Assembly (NCBI RefSeq): GCF_015706575.1
Contig: NW_024037069.1
Coordinates: forward strand, 44,771,553 to 44,835,552
DNA: 64,000 nucleotides
Direction: 5' to 3'
Origin: Patiria miniata
Lineage: Eukaryota > Echinodermata > Asteroidea > Valvatida > Asterinidae
The notes beneath the pieces are model-generated. The model saw nothing but the letters and a program-made list of their open reading frames with translations, ran no database searches and had not been told where the DNA came from. The position numbers and the translations under genes were made by a program. The first letter of the stretch is position 1. The number at the start of each line of letters is the position of its first letter. Shown here piece after piece: positions 33,481 through 43,396 of this stretch.

Positions 33481-33762
33481 CATATAGAAATATACGAAGA
33501 CATCTTGAAGCTGTAACTGTCGTGTTCAAGCGCTGAATCTGCATAATAAAAAGGACACGGGAACCGACGCAGTATCCGTTTTTGCAAATGGTCTACTTTG
33601 TTGTCAACCTCGTTTCCATTAGTATGCCAAAGCCTTTACACTTGTCTTGTCGCTCTATCACAGGGCGCAGGTCACCTAATATCTTTGAGTTCTCATTGGA
33701 TACATTTTGTAAGGGGCGTAAACCAGGGAGGGTGAGAGATTGGGGTACGTATCCCCACCCAC

Positions 33763-34087
33763 TTTTTGACCAAGGACGGCTCCGAAGGGGGGGAAAAACG
33801 GCGGCCATCGCCCTCCCCCCCCCCCCAAAAAAAAGAACCATTTTTTTTCTAAGTGACGTCGCAATAAAGGCAGGCACTGCGTATACCACCATCTTTTCCT
33901 CAAGAAAGTTTGGGTAAAGTGGTCAGAAATTGCCTCAGATCGCACCACAGAGCATCTAGAATCCAAATTTTTAGGGGCCCTTAAGTGGGCCCCGAACCCC
34001 AAGCCGTAAGTTTTGGAACCCATTTTTGGGGGGACCAATTTTTTTTGTCACCCTGGATCCAATTCTGGATCCGCCCTTGTTTTTTAC
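33763..34087. mobile_element. hAT-like MITE, CAAGGGCGGATCCAG ends
   Basis: Element 33771-34079, starting CAAGGACGGCTCCG and ending CTGGATCCGCCCTTG. The flanking octamers TTTTTGAC (33763-33770) and TTTTTTAC (34080-34087) agree at seven of eight positions. It has poly-G/poly-C stretches inside and no coding sequence. A further start of this family (caagggcggatccagaacc) lies at 59706. Confidence 0.75.
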
Positions 34088-34479
34088 CATGGGGCCGGAT
34101 GGGCTATTGAATGATCTCTCACTTTTTCGTGGTGAGAAACAAAACGAATGAGGATTTCGAGGTATTTTTCGAACTTCCCAACAACCAAAGTGTATTCAAT
34201 AACACTGAAAAATGCAGGCTGGGGAAGAGTACAAAAGCTTAAAATGCGCCGTTTTGATGTAACCGCGAGTACACATAACGATTTACATCTGTTTCAAGAA
34301 CAGCGCCCCAAGTGTAATGTTGTGTTCAGTCCCCCCCCCCCCCTCCCCCCTCCCCCCTCCCTCCCCCCTTCGCTTTTTGTATTTCCACGGCCGGGCACTT
34401 TTGGATTTTGGTCATCCCCAGCCGTATCATCCCACTCTCAGTGAAAGGTTTACGCCACTACAAGTCAGTGTCCCGGGGT

Positions 34480-34814
34480 CAGCATTTCCATCATTTCCAA
34501 GATGGCGTATATTGTTCCATTTCCTCTACTCTTTTGTGTCCAATTTTGTGTCAAAAGGAGCCGTAACCCATTCTACATAGCTACAATTTTGTTGAAAACA
34601 AACTAATAGACAATACAAATCAATACATTGCAAATATATGAATTTAAAAAAAAGAGGCGAGCGGTTAAAAAACAAAAAGAAGAAGGCGGGGCGAGAAAGT
34701 GGTTTATATTTTTGGCCTTAGCGATTATCACCACCTTGGATGAGTCGATGGGGATGGACGACTATTTTTACTAAATGTTTTTGATTTTCACTTAAATGAT
34801 AATTAATACTTAAA
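34480..34814 (+). repeat. Dispersed repeat adjoining the SINE (copy at 57.75-58.06 kb)
   Basis: The block with ctactcttttgtgtccaa, gtaacccattctacatagct and gttgaaaacaaa matches 57765-57970 closely, and the ggccttag end is shared. Together with the SINE and the LINE 3' segment it keeps the same order at both loci. Confidence 0.75.
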
Positions 34815-35095
34815 GCTTGGGGAGTGAGGCCTAGTGGTTAGGGTTCGTGACTCATGATAAGAGGGTTAAGGGTTCGAATCCAGTTGATGGTCATATGTTG
34901 TGTCCTTGGGCAAGCCACTTCACCCCCACTTGCCACTCTCCACCCAGAAGTATATATGGGTGCTGGCATTAGCTGGGGAGTAACCTGCGAAGGACTAGCA
35001 TCCCATCCAGGGGAAACAGAAATATTCTCAGTCTAAGTTCATGCTACTGAAACCGGAAATAAATGCCGGCCTGATGGGCCACACTGGCTCGTTGG
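34815..35095 (+). mobile_element. tRNA-derived SINE, copy 1
   Basis: Box A lies near gtgaggcctagtggttaggg and a perfect box B ggttcgaatcc at 34871-34881. The body includes tgtccttgggcaagccactt, ends near gggccacactggctcg, and shows about 85-90 percent identity by eye to 58065-58345. Transcribed by RNA polymerase III in life. No poly-A tail is obvious, and a foldback element starts at its 3' edge. Confidence 0.75.
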
Positions 35096-35099
35096 GGAC

Positions 35100-35565
35100 G
35101 TCTCTATAGTCCGACGTCCCATTGGTCCAACGTTCCATTGGTCCGACGTCCCATTGGTCCGACGTTCCATTGGTCCGACGTCCCATTGGTCCGACGTTCC
35201 ATTGGTCCGACGTCCCATTGGTCCGACGTCCCATTGGTCCGACGGCCAATTGCTCTATACGTTCCATTGGTCTAAACGTCCCATTCGTCCGACGCCCCAT
35301 TGGTCCGAAGTCCCATTGGTCCGAAGTCCCATTGGTCCAAAGTCCCTTTGGTCCGAAATCACATTGGTCCGACGCCCCATAGGATTAGGGTTAGGGTAAG
35401 GATTAGGGTTAGAGGGTTAGGGTCAGTCAAACTGACACAGTATTATGTTTCGTCGGACCAATGGAACTTCGGACCAATGGGCCGTTGGACCAATGGGACT
35501 TCGGACAAATGGGCCGTCGGACCAATGGGACTTCGGACCAATGGTACTTCAGACTATCGAGACGT
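35100..35565. mobile_element. TU-like foldback element C (16-bp gtccgacgtcccattg arms) with telomere-like centre
   Basis: The left arm (35108-35382) has about 16 units of gtccgacgtcccattg, alternating with gtccgacgttccattg. The right arm (35445-35562) has about seven inverted units (caatgggacttcggac). The outermost ends acgtctctatagtc and gactatcgagacgt are inverted. Between the arms (35384-35430) lie degenerate ttaggg repeats. The unit length and first seven bases (gtccga) match elements A and B. Confidence 0.85.
35384..35430 (+). repeat. Interstitial telomere-like ttaggg repeats
   Basis: About six imperfect ttaggg units (attagggttagggtaagg and similar) sit at the centre of foldback element C. 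This is an internal array, not a chromosome end. Confidence 0.8.
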
Positions 35566-38500
35566 AACTGACATTTCAGCAGGTCAGTTGAAATGCACCC
35601 TACATAAGATATTTTGCAATTGATGCTCCAAACGAAGACAAAAGCATATAAAGCAAATTATTGAACGTACCTTTAATAAAAACACGTGAACTTAAACAAA
35701 AGGGGTGAACTTTCAGGCTCTATCGGGACGGACTACCTGAATTGCTGCGCTCTGGGGTTTTTGAACTTGCTTTTCGGGGTTTGGTTTATTCACTGCGATT
35801 AACTAATATAAGGGTTTGTTTTGTGTTTAACTATGTTTAGATTTGGTGGGTGAGCCTTGTAATATGAAATATATTTTTGGGGGGTTTGGGTTCCGCTTTG
35901 ATTTTTACTCATCCTGCACTACAATGTGTTTATACATTCCCTGATGATTACATAAAATCATAGTAGGTGGCCAAGGGAAGTTCAGGGAATAGCGGGCAGA
36001 GTTGTTTTATTCATTTACAGTGTAATGTCGACAATGTAGAACCCATCCGTATGTAATAAATATTATTTATTATTTGTGTATGATAGTGCACTTTGCTCTG
36101 AAACGTGACCAAACTATTCTTGCTCTTTGTTATTACTTGGCTTAGCCTTCAAGGAATGGTGCTGCATGGAACCGTGCTTAAGCAAGGGCAACCTCATTGC
36201 TTATTTATGTATTTTTCTTAGTTCTAAGTGTTTTATAGTTAACTTTGGAAATATTGTTATCATTCATCCAACAAACAGCTCCAATCCCTACGAGTGAAGT
36301 ACATGTAAATGTTAAAACGCTATGTTGATAACCTTATTAAAGACACAGCTTGATAGTTCCGAAGCACTCAGAGATATGACGACCGCGCGTGAAAAAAAAT
36401 CCTTTGGATTGATTTAACCCACCAATTCAAACCCAATCCCTTCTTCCTTGAATGCCGTCGATGGAAGGCCAACAAAGCCCGATGTTTGCTTTGGGCCATA
36501 CTTTAGACGGGTATTTTGAGGTGTGCTAGGCGTTCATCCCATGCGATTCCAATCATGATTAATTTGTCGGAATGATAACGTTCACTTCGGCGTAAAATGG
36601 ATAAAGGCACTGAATTGGTCATTCTTGAATTCGTTGTAATATTTTTTTTTTTTTTAACTAAAGTACGGTGACAAAGTTGTGTTTATGCAGGGTGAATATT
36701 ATCTGCAGCCACCTTGACTCTTTTAGTATGTTACAGCGTACACACTATACGTGAAAAAACGTGAGGGGGGGGGTGAGACCGGTTTAAAGCCAAGTAGACT
36801 GTTTATTGAACGATGTAAACCGGTTGGATGAAAGTGAACCAGTTAATTATAGTGCCAGCTTATGCACCCTGCTCTGATTTTAATCCCGTGTATGAGGTTG
36901 AAAGTTATCCCTGTGAGATTTCCCGTGAGATTTTCCCGTGGTTCTAAATAAAGAACAAAATAAGGAAGGAAATAAATGGAAATCCCTAGTGCATCCATAC
37001 ATGTGCGTCCTGTGTCCTAATTACATGTAATAATGAATAAAGGGGTCATGTGATCTATATGTACATGAGCATTTGCCTACATGTCTTTCGAGTTACAATA
37101 ATCACATGGATAATAAGGTAAACAAATGGGTATTGGGTGTAAATAGCTTCAACACTTAATCGCTATGGAAGTAATTATAGCCTTAATTAAGACTAATAGC
37201 ACTTTAACATTACTAAGTGGGTAAAACTGACCCTATAACACTGTAAACATGTACATGTATTTATCACTATACACATGTACTTAAAATGATTATCAAAACA
37301 GTTACAAATCACCCCAGAAAGGTTCCATAAAACATGAAAAATGTACTTACTATTCAAAATCACGGACAGGAATTATCTTGGATGATTATGGGATAACTAG
37401 GAATGGGATTTTAGGCAACCTGGTTCGTTATAAATGGGAAAACAGGTCAAGTTTGGATCAAACGTTGGAACGGAAGTTACGGACAAAAATGTGATTGGGG
37501 AAAATAAGGATATTATTGAGGGCGCCCTACATGCTATCAGCAGTAAGCCAAATGAATATGCAAACCACAAGAGGGCGCTAGTCAGCACAATCAATACAGC
37601 TACTACTTTCTGACACAATACGTACAATACAAGTACATGTACCCACACCCACACTGTTTGTTTACAATTTCGGTAAAAAAATGTGTCGAAAGAATTGCTT
37701 AAAATTGAGGAAGAGGTGTTTAGTCTGGAGACACTTGATTCCTTGAAGTTTGCGAAGAAGTTCGATCAGTAAGTACAAAATTCCTTCACTGATGAGTTCA
37801 ATATTAAGAGCTTTACTGAATTATGAAAGTCTAGATAACTATGTTATCATGTTTCTGATTGATGAATTACTGATCATTTGAAGATAGCTGATCAAGGAAA
37901 GTTGAATTGTTCTAGACCCAGAATTAGGTGTGAGGTTTCTTCTATGCTACAATTACGAATACAGAGGACAATAATTTTAGTTGAGATTTTGGATTTTCTG
38001 AAGCCTGTGCACTAGCTTAAGGTTTTAGTTTGAAGTTAAATTGTCTTTGATTTTGCCTCACTACTGCCTTAGTTAAGAACAAAGGAATCTTGAGACAACA
38101 CATGGACCAGCTAGTGCTGGGGTCCTATTGGGTCATCATTGCACAACCAGAGTTAATCCTCAATTGCTTATCTCTGCATCCTGTGTTGCATTGAGCAGTA
38201 GGGCTGTGTGATTTTGCAGTGGAATAGGTTTATGTATGGACATGTATGTCAGTGGTAAAGATATCGATTATCATAGAGTCGGTATCGATAGGGTATTTCA
38301 TTGATATTTAGATGTCGATAATGAAAGTGTGTCAGGATCAATCGATATTTTAAAAGGAAGTTATCTTTTGCATTTTGTGTTTCTGTCATAACTAGAATTT
38401 GTGTTTTACCTAGGTTTTTATCCTTGTCTTTCAATTATTGTTGGATTGTTCTTCAAGCAATGACCACGCCAACATGTGTATAAAGAAAGATGTCCTGGTG

Positions 38501-38660
38501 TATTTCTGTATTCTTGCCTGACAACTCTTCATTATTTCTTTCAGGGTCACCAACTTGATAACTTATTATAACTCCCGTAAATACCATTCCTGGTAATTAC
38601 GCGGGTGTAACACTTGTATAAACACATTATCATTTAACTCTATTATGTAACATATTTATT
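35566..38660. other. Long AT-rich stretch without recognisable genes
   Basis: The right-end sequence of the CAGGGTGAGT mariner-like family (ggtttgggttccgctttgat, tttactcatcctg) lies at about 35870-35930. Between 36 and 38.6 kb I see no convincing exons, RNA genes or ordered repeats. The minus-strand 85-codon hydrophobic frame at 37397-37654 lacks splice and start context and is not supported. Confidence 0.45.
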
Positions 38661-38859
38661 GGATCACACATCTATACTACAATCACGAAAATAAATGGAT
38701 TAAGTAACTAAGCGCTGCCATTTTCCCGACCGATATCCCGTCCCGCCCGCGCCAGTTTGCCGCGGGGGATGCGGAACGGGGCCCGGCTATTTCCACCCTA
38801 TTTCCCATGATTCCCTTGCGTGCGGGCCGCGCCATTTTGTCCTGACGTCTCAGCAAACA

Positions 38860-39334
38860 TATGGTTGCAGACCAGTAAATAAACTTCCATAGACCCCAAT
38901 GGTAAATGCTCCCACTTCAGAAATTCGGGGAAAATACTCACAACTCTCCAAGGTGTTCGAGACACATATCAAATTAAAGCTTATTTCATCATCTTTCATT
39001 TTCTGTTCAATTTTTGGGGGGTCAACTAATGACTTTTAGGAGAAATTCCATCCGAAGATGATCACCCCGGGAAAATAGTCCTGAAGCCCATCGCCATTTT
39101 GAAAAACGATGCCTACATTCCATTGCAAAATAGAGCGCTTGAAGGGCCCAAATTTCAACCTAATTGAACGGAAATAAAAGCTCACAGTCCTGTGCACGGC
39201 TTCCACCCATATTTTTACAAACCCTCAAGTTCATGGCCCACAGCATGCTCAAATACTGAAGATTTTGAGGGCATGCAAATCGTGATTTGGCCGGCGTAGG
39301 CAATTTCGGACCGATTTACTGGTCTGCAACCATA
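38860..39334. mobile_element. 471-bp TA-flanked element, tggttgcagaccagtaaat ends
   Basis: Element 38862-39332 with perfect inverted ends of about 19 bp (TGGTTGCAGACCAGTAAAT and its inverse), flanked by TA. It sits in copy B and is missing from copy A, so it moved in after the two copies separated. Non-coding. Confidence 0.85.
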
Positions 39335-40204
39335 TGCACATGGTCGATTCAAACTGCGCGATGGAGGTGAGTGACGTGCCACGTATACGTTGCGTACCGT
39401 AATCCCACAGCCCGCACCGACGATGCTTCAGCTAAAGCATGCTTGCTTTTTGCCGCACACTTCCTCAGCACAGCATGGTGATGGTCGTTTGATGGGCGTT
39501 TGATGCAACAATTTTCTCTTTCAACGGTAAGTCCATTTTATAATTATGACATACGGTTCTCTCCTTTTATTATAGTCATTCTTTCTAACGCCACTGACAA
39601 TGACATAAATCATGAGAAACATTTTAAATGTTGCCGTTTCCACATTGTTGTTTGTGAAAATGGCTCAATCGCGTAGGCCTCCTACATTGATTTTTTTCAA
39701 ATCTCAAATAAACTCACCATTCGGGCCTCGGACATCGACAGTGTCTTAGTTTTACTCAATTAAGTAAACTTTTCCAAATCACACGCATTTCATAAGGTTC
39801 TGTCTTCTGTGAATCTGTCTTCTGTGAATCTGGCATCTATATTTCTGCCCAAACTTTGCCAAAATGAATTACAAACAAACTAATGCCATTTCAAATACGG
39901 TTCTTATTTCTGTGTACATGGTTAAGAATAATGAAACTTAATCAAAGAAATGATTGCTAAAATACAATATTGAAACATGCCAAAAACAAGAAGAATCATA
40001 TTATGTAGGATATCACCGCTAATCTAACTTTCTTACATAAAAGAAAATTCCAGACAAACATGTCCCAAAGATGACATAATAAGAAAATAATGTTCTTCTA
40101 GCTCACTCCTATGCATAGACCATGCACTGAGTATAACATTTTAAGCAAAAGCATCCTCCTGTAACAGGGGATTAACGCCTCATAAACTTCAGAAACTGTA
40201 CGCT

Positions 40205-40830
40205 GTTACGCCCCAACTATCGCATCGGTCCCAACTATAGTTGGACTGTCCCAACTATAGTGCGGCAGTTGGGTCGGCCCAACTATAGTTAGGACTGGAG
40301 TTGCGCTGGACGCTCGATAGAGGGTGTTAACGTTCCGCGGCGCTGGCACCATGTATTCGTCGTGCATGCATGCCGCAGGGCTGGCCGGCCAAGTGATACT
40401 GCCTAGTCATGCTAGTTGGATGAGTTGTCCAGCTAGCTGGGTTTTATAGTCCAGCAACATTTTTTATGCAAAATTCAAAGATTGGCGTTGCCCAGCTATA
40501 GATGGGACCCACCCATAGCTAATGTCAATGGTCCCAAGTAAAGTTGGACATGTATCAGAGCTGTAGGGGATGTTTTATAGTTCAATAACATGTAGTTGTA
40601 CATCAATGTAAACTATAGTTGGGACCAAAAAATAAAAAAATCGGAGTGGCCCAACTATAGATTGGCCCCATCAATAGCTAATTTCAATGGTCCTTTGTAA
40701 AGTCAGACGTGCTGTAGTGAATGGTTTATTGTTGTACATCAATCTAAACTATAGTTGGGACACTGCAAAGTAAAAAGATTGGAGTGGCCCAACTATTGAT
40801 TGAATAACCAACTTCAATGACTGTCCCCTA
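40205..40830 (+). repeat. Tandem repeats around cccaactatagttggg
   Basis: Short palindromic cccaactatagttggg copies cluster at 40208-40310. From 40475 to 40830 three imperfect units of about 140 bp follow, sharing aaactatagttggga, ggagtggcccaactat and agctaatttcaatggtcc. No coding content. Confidence 0.75.
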
Positions 40831-42885
40831 AAATAAAAAAATAACCCTAAAGGGGCCGGGGGGGGCGGAATCCCCCCCCCCCCTCAACATTTTCCGCGAT
40901 AGCCTCTAAAAAAAATTTTCGCGACCCGAGGTGTTATGACTTTTTAGCCTCAAGCTTTGCGCATCTATTGATACCAAAAACATAAAAATCGGACCATGGG
41001 TTGCCGCGTAGCGAAAAACTTTCCGGCCCTACGCGCCGTAAAAACTGAATTTTTCCCATATACGTCGTGTATATAGAGCAGAATTGCCATTCGTACATGA
41101 ATAATTAATAAGCTATAATTCCAAAACCCTTTGACCTATAGTCATGGAATTTCTTGGGTATGTTAAGAGTTGCTTTATGCTTGTACTGAGATGGTAAAAA
41201 TAACCCGGCCCTTTTAGGGTTAAGACTACAACAAAGTTAGAACCTCAAGCCAATGTTTGGTTGTGTGACATGTTTGGTTGGTACTACAGTAGAACATTCT
41301 GCATAAATGGGGTATTGCGACACCTGAATGTCTCTCATTTTAATATTTGTAGCTATTGTTAGCCGATTTCATTTTACAAGTTTTGTTCGCCTTAGTCGTT
41401 ATTTTTTTTGTTACTCCTTTACACAGGACTCCCTGACAACCACATCACGCGACCAGCTCCAACAAGCTCCAACCGCCATGCTCCAACCAGTACCCAAAGC
41501 AAGAATCTCAACTCAAGACGAAGACGTGCCGCGCCTATTCTTTCCAGTTACAACTGCAATATTCCTGCTCCTGCTCCTCACCCGGTCAAAACACATTTCT
41601 CTTCTAGCCATAATTTCATTTATAGAAGTCATGAAATAGTGCAAAAATAATAACTCTTTCCTGACGTTATATTTCCATCCTTTTTTATTGATATATTTGT
41701 GCCCTTGCCTTAGTTGTACCCAAGAATAATTATAGCATAAGTACCAGATAAATACTGGCGAAGCAGACTGTGTCAATCTGTGAAAACTAAAATCACTGCA
41801 GTAGACCTTTATTTGATAAACATAACATGTTTTTGATTAACGAATTACATAACCACCCTTAAAATTCACAATAAAATATTCATACTCGCATACCCCTTCA
41901 TCATTTCTCATCAGTATTTATCAACACTCATTAAAAAACTGTTCTCCTGTAACTTACAATGCCCCTGTCATTATTTATGTTTACAGCTTTTCACAAAAGT
42001 AACTGTGACTGCACAATAAACCTTTGGCCGTCTTGCTTGAAAGTCTTTCATGAAATATTTGTGCCTATGCAACACAACTCTGGACCGACGTCCCTTCAAT
42101 CAATCAATCTAGTTTTATTTCATAACTTCATAATGAAAACATATAAAGTACGTGACTTAATAGATAAACAAAACATAAAAGTAAATGACGAAGATAAGTA
42201 ACAAAGATAACTGAAAAGCAGAGAAGTGATAAGGAAGTTGTAAGAAGTTCAAGGACTTATGAAACACTCCCTTTTAAACACTTTTAACATGTGGTGATAA
42301 ACACATTTAATATGTGGTGCTTCACATATGAAGTGTTCCTTTATGTCCTTTCTTTTAGCTTTACTCTCTTCTACAAATAAAAGTGTTAAAATACTTTGTG
42401 GTACAACCCCTTCACCATAATTAATACCAACCCCTATACTGACATTAACTTCTACTTATACTACATAAGAAACACCCCCTCCACGGTCCACCATCACGAA
42501 AATAAATTGTTGCCCACTTCACCGGAAATATATGTGACCATGGTTACGGGTTTCACAGAAATTGGCCACCCAAGTATCCAACCCCACCCTCACTGGCTGC
42601 CCCCTCCTCCCCTCTGTAGTAAGAACGATGGATACGAGTTTCATCTAAATTACCTCATTGTACAGTTGGTGTATCCGTGCTTTTTTTTATTTGGCACCTC
42701 AAAAAAGTCTAAATTGACTGGATAATAATTCTAGCATAACGTTATTTATGAGCTTTCTAATGAGACATCGCACGGAAACATCGGTTGGCCTGGCAATGAG
42801 TACTCAATTTCATTCAACTGTTGAATTAAGAGGGGGACGTTCCTAATCAACGCGCCATTTAAAACCACATGAAAACCGTATAGTG

Positions 42886-43272
42886 TATGAATAATTGTTG
42901 ATTAAAGGTTCTGTATGATTTGGTGTACAAGTAAAAACAGATCTTGTGAAGCATAATCCGAAAAGCGAAGTTAAATAGCAATCTTTGTGATTCTTGGATC
43001 TTTGCTTTGATTTACATTTGATTTACTAAAGAACTAGAACAATTTTCCGGAATTTTGTCCCGAAGTTAGCCTCATTGACCCATCTAGCATTGAGCGCCAT
43101 TTTAAATGGGCTGCCGCAAGCGCATAGGCCGTGGTTGGCAACATATTTTTCCCAACAAAAGCCCCCATAACGCCCTTAATACATAGGGAAAAGGCATGTT
43201 TAGGAAAAAAATTGTAGCGTTGTTGATTGACACATTTTGTATTTTGAACAATCGAATAATATTTTGTTAATC
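42886..43272. other. 3' flank of the opine dehydrogenase gene
   Basis: AT-rich, no exon or repeat recognised. Confidence 0.4.
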
Positions 43273-43278
43273 TTTATT
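43273..43278 (-). terminator. Polyadenylation signal AATAAA of the opine dehydrogenase gene
   Basis: AATAAA on the minus strand (tttatt on plus) lies about 120 bp past the stop codon at 43397, a usual 3' UTR length. Confidence 0.6.
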
Positions 43279-43396
43279 AACTATTCTTAACACGAAAACA
43301 AAGGAATGCCTGCACTAGGTATTAATTTGTACCATAAACGCGTGTGTATCAGATTGTGCCAGATTGTAAAACCTCAAGCTGCGCCCAATATGGCGT

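Larger units (their letters stand above)
38664..42885 (+). repeat. Large duplicated segment, copy B
   Basis: It matches copy A (19379-21830) block by block, but is expanded by a nested element (38862-39332), about 1.5 kb containing the ccaactatag tandem repeats (39780-41330), and a 42100-42290 insertion with a caatcaatcaat start. The frame at 41328-41639 keeps a longer open reading than its counterpart in copy A, with an acceptor-like tttacacag, but has no recognisable domain (DQLQQAPTAMLQPVPKAR). Confidence 0.8.

Noticed and set aside
35384..35430. Chromosome end
   Set aside because: Only about six imperfect ttaggg units, inside a transposon, with unique sequence on both sides.
35028..35623. 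Overlapping frames rich in Gly-Pro-Thr or Thr-Asn-Gly
   Set aside because: They are translations of the 16-bp arrays of foldback element C in several phases.
37681..37773. Short exon-like frame ending at a GTAAGT (KELLKIEEEVFSLETL)
   Set aside because: The frame reads well and ends at a donor-like site, but it has a stop just upstream at 37674, no ATG in frame, no acceptor, and no partner exon.
41328..41639. 103-residue protein in duplicated copy B
   Set aside because: The counterpart in copy A is frame-shifted, and the sequence shows no recognisable domain; kept only as part of the repeat.
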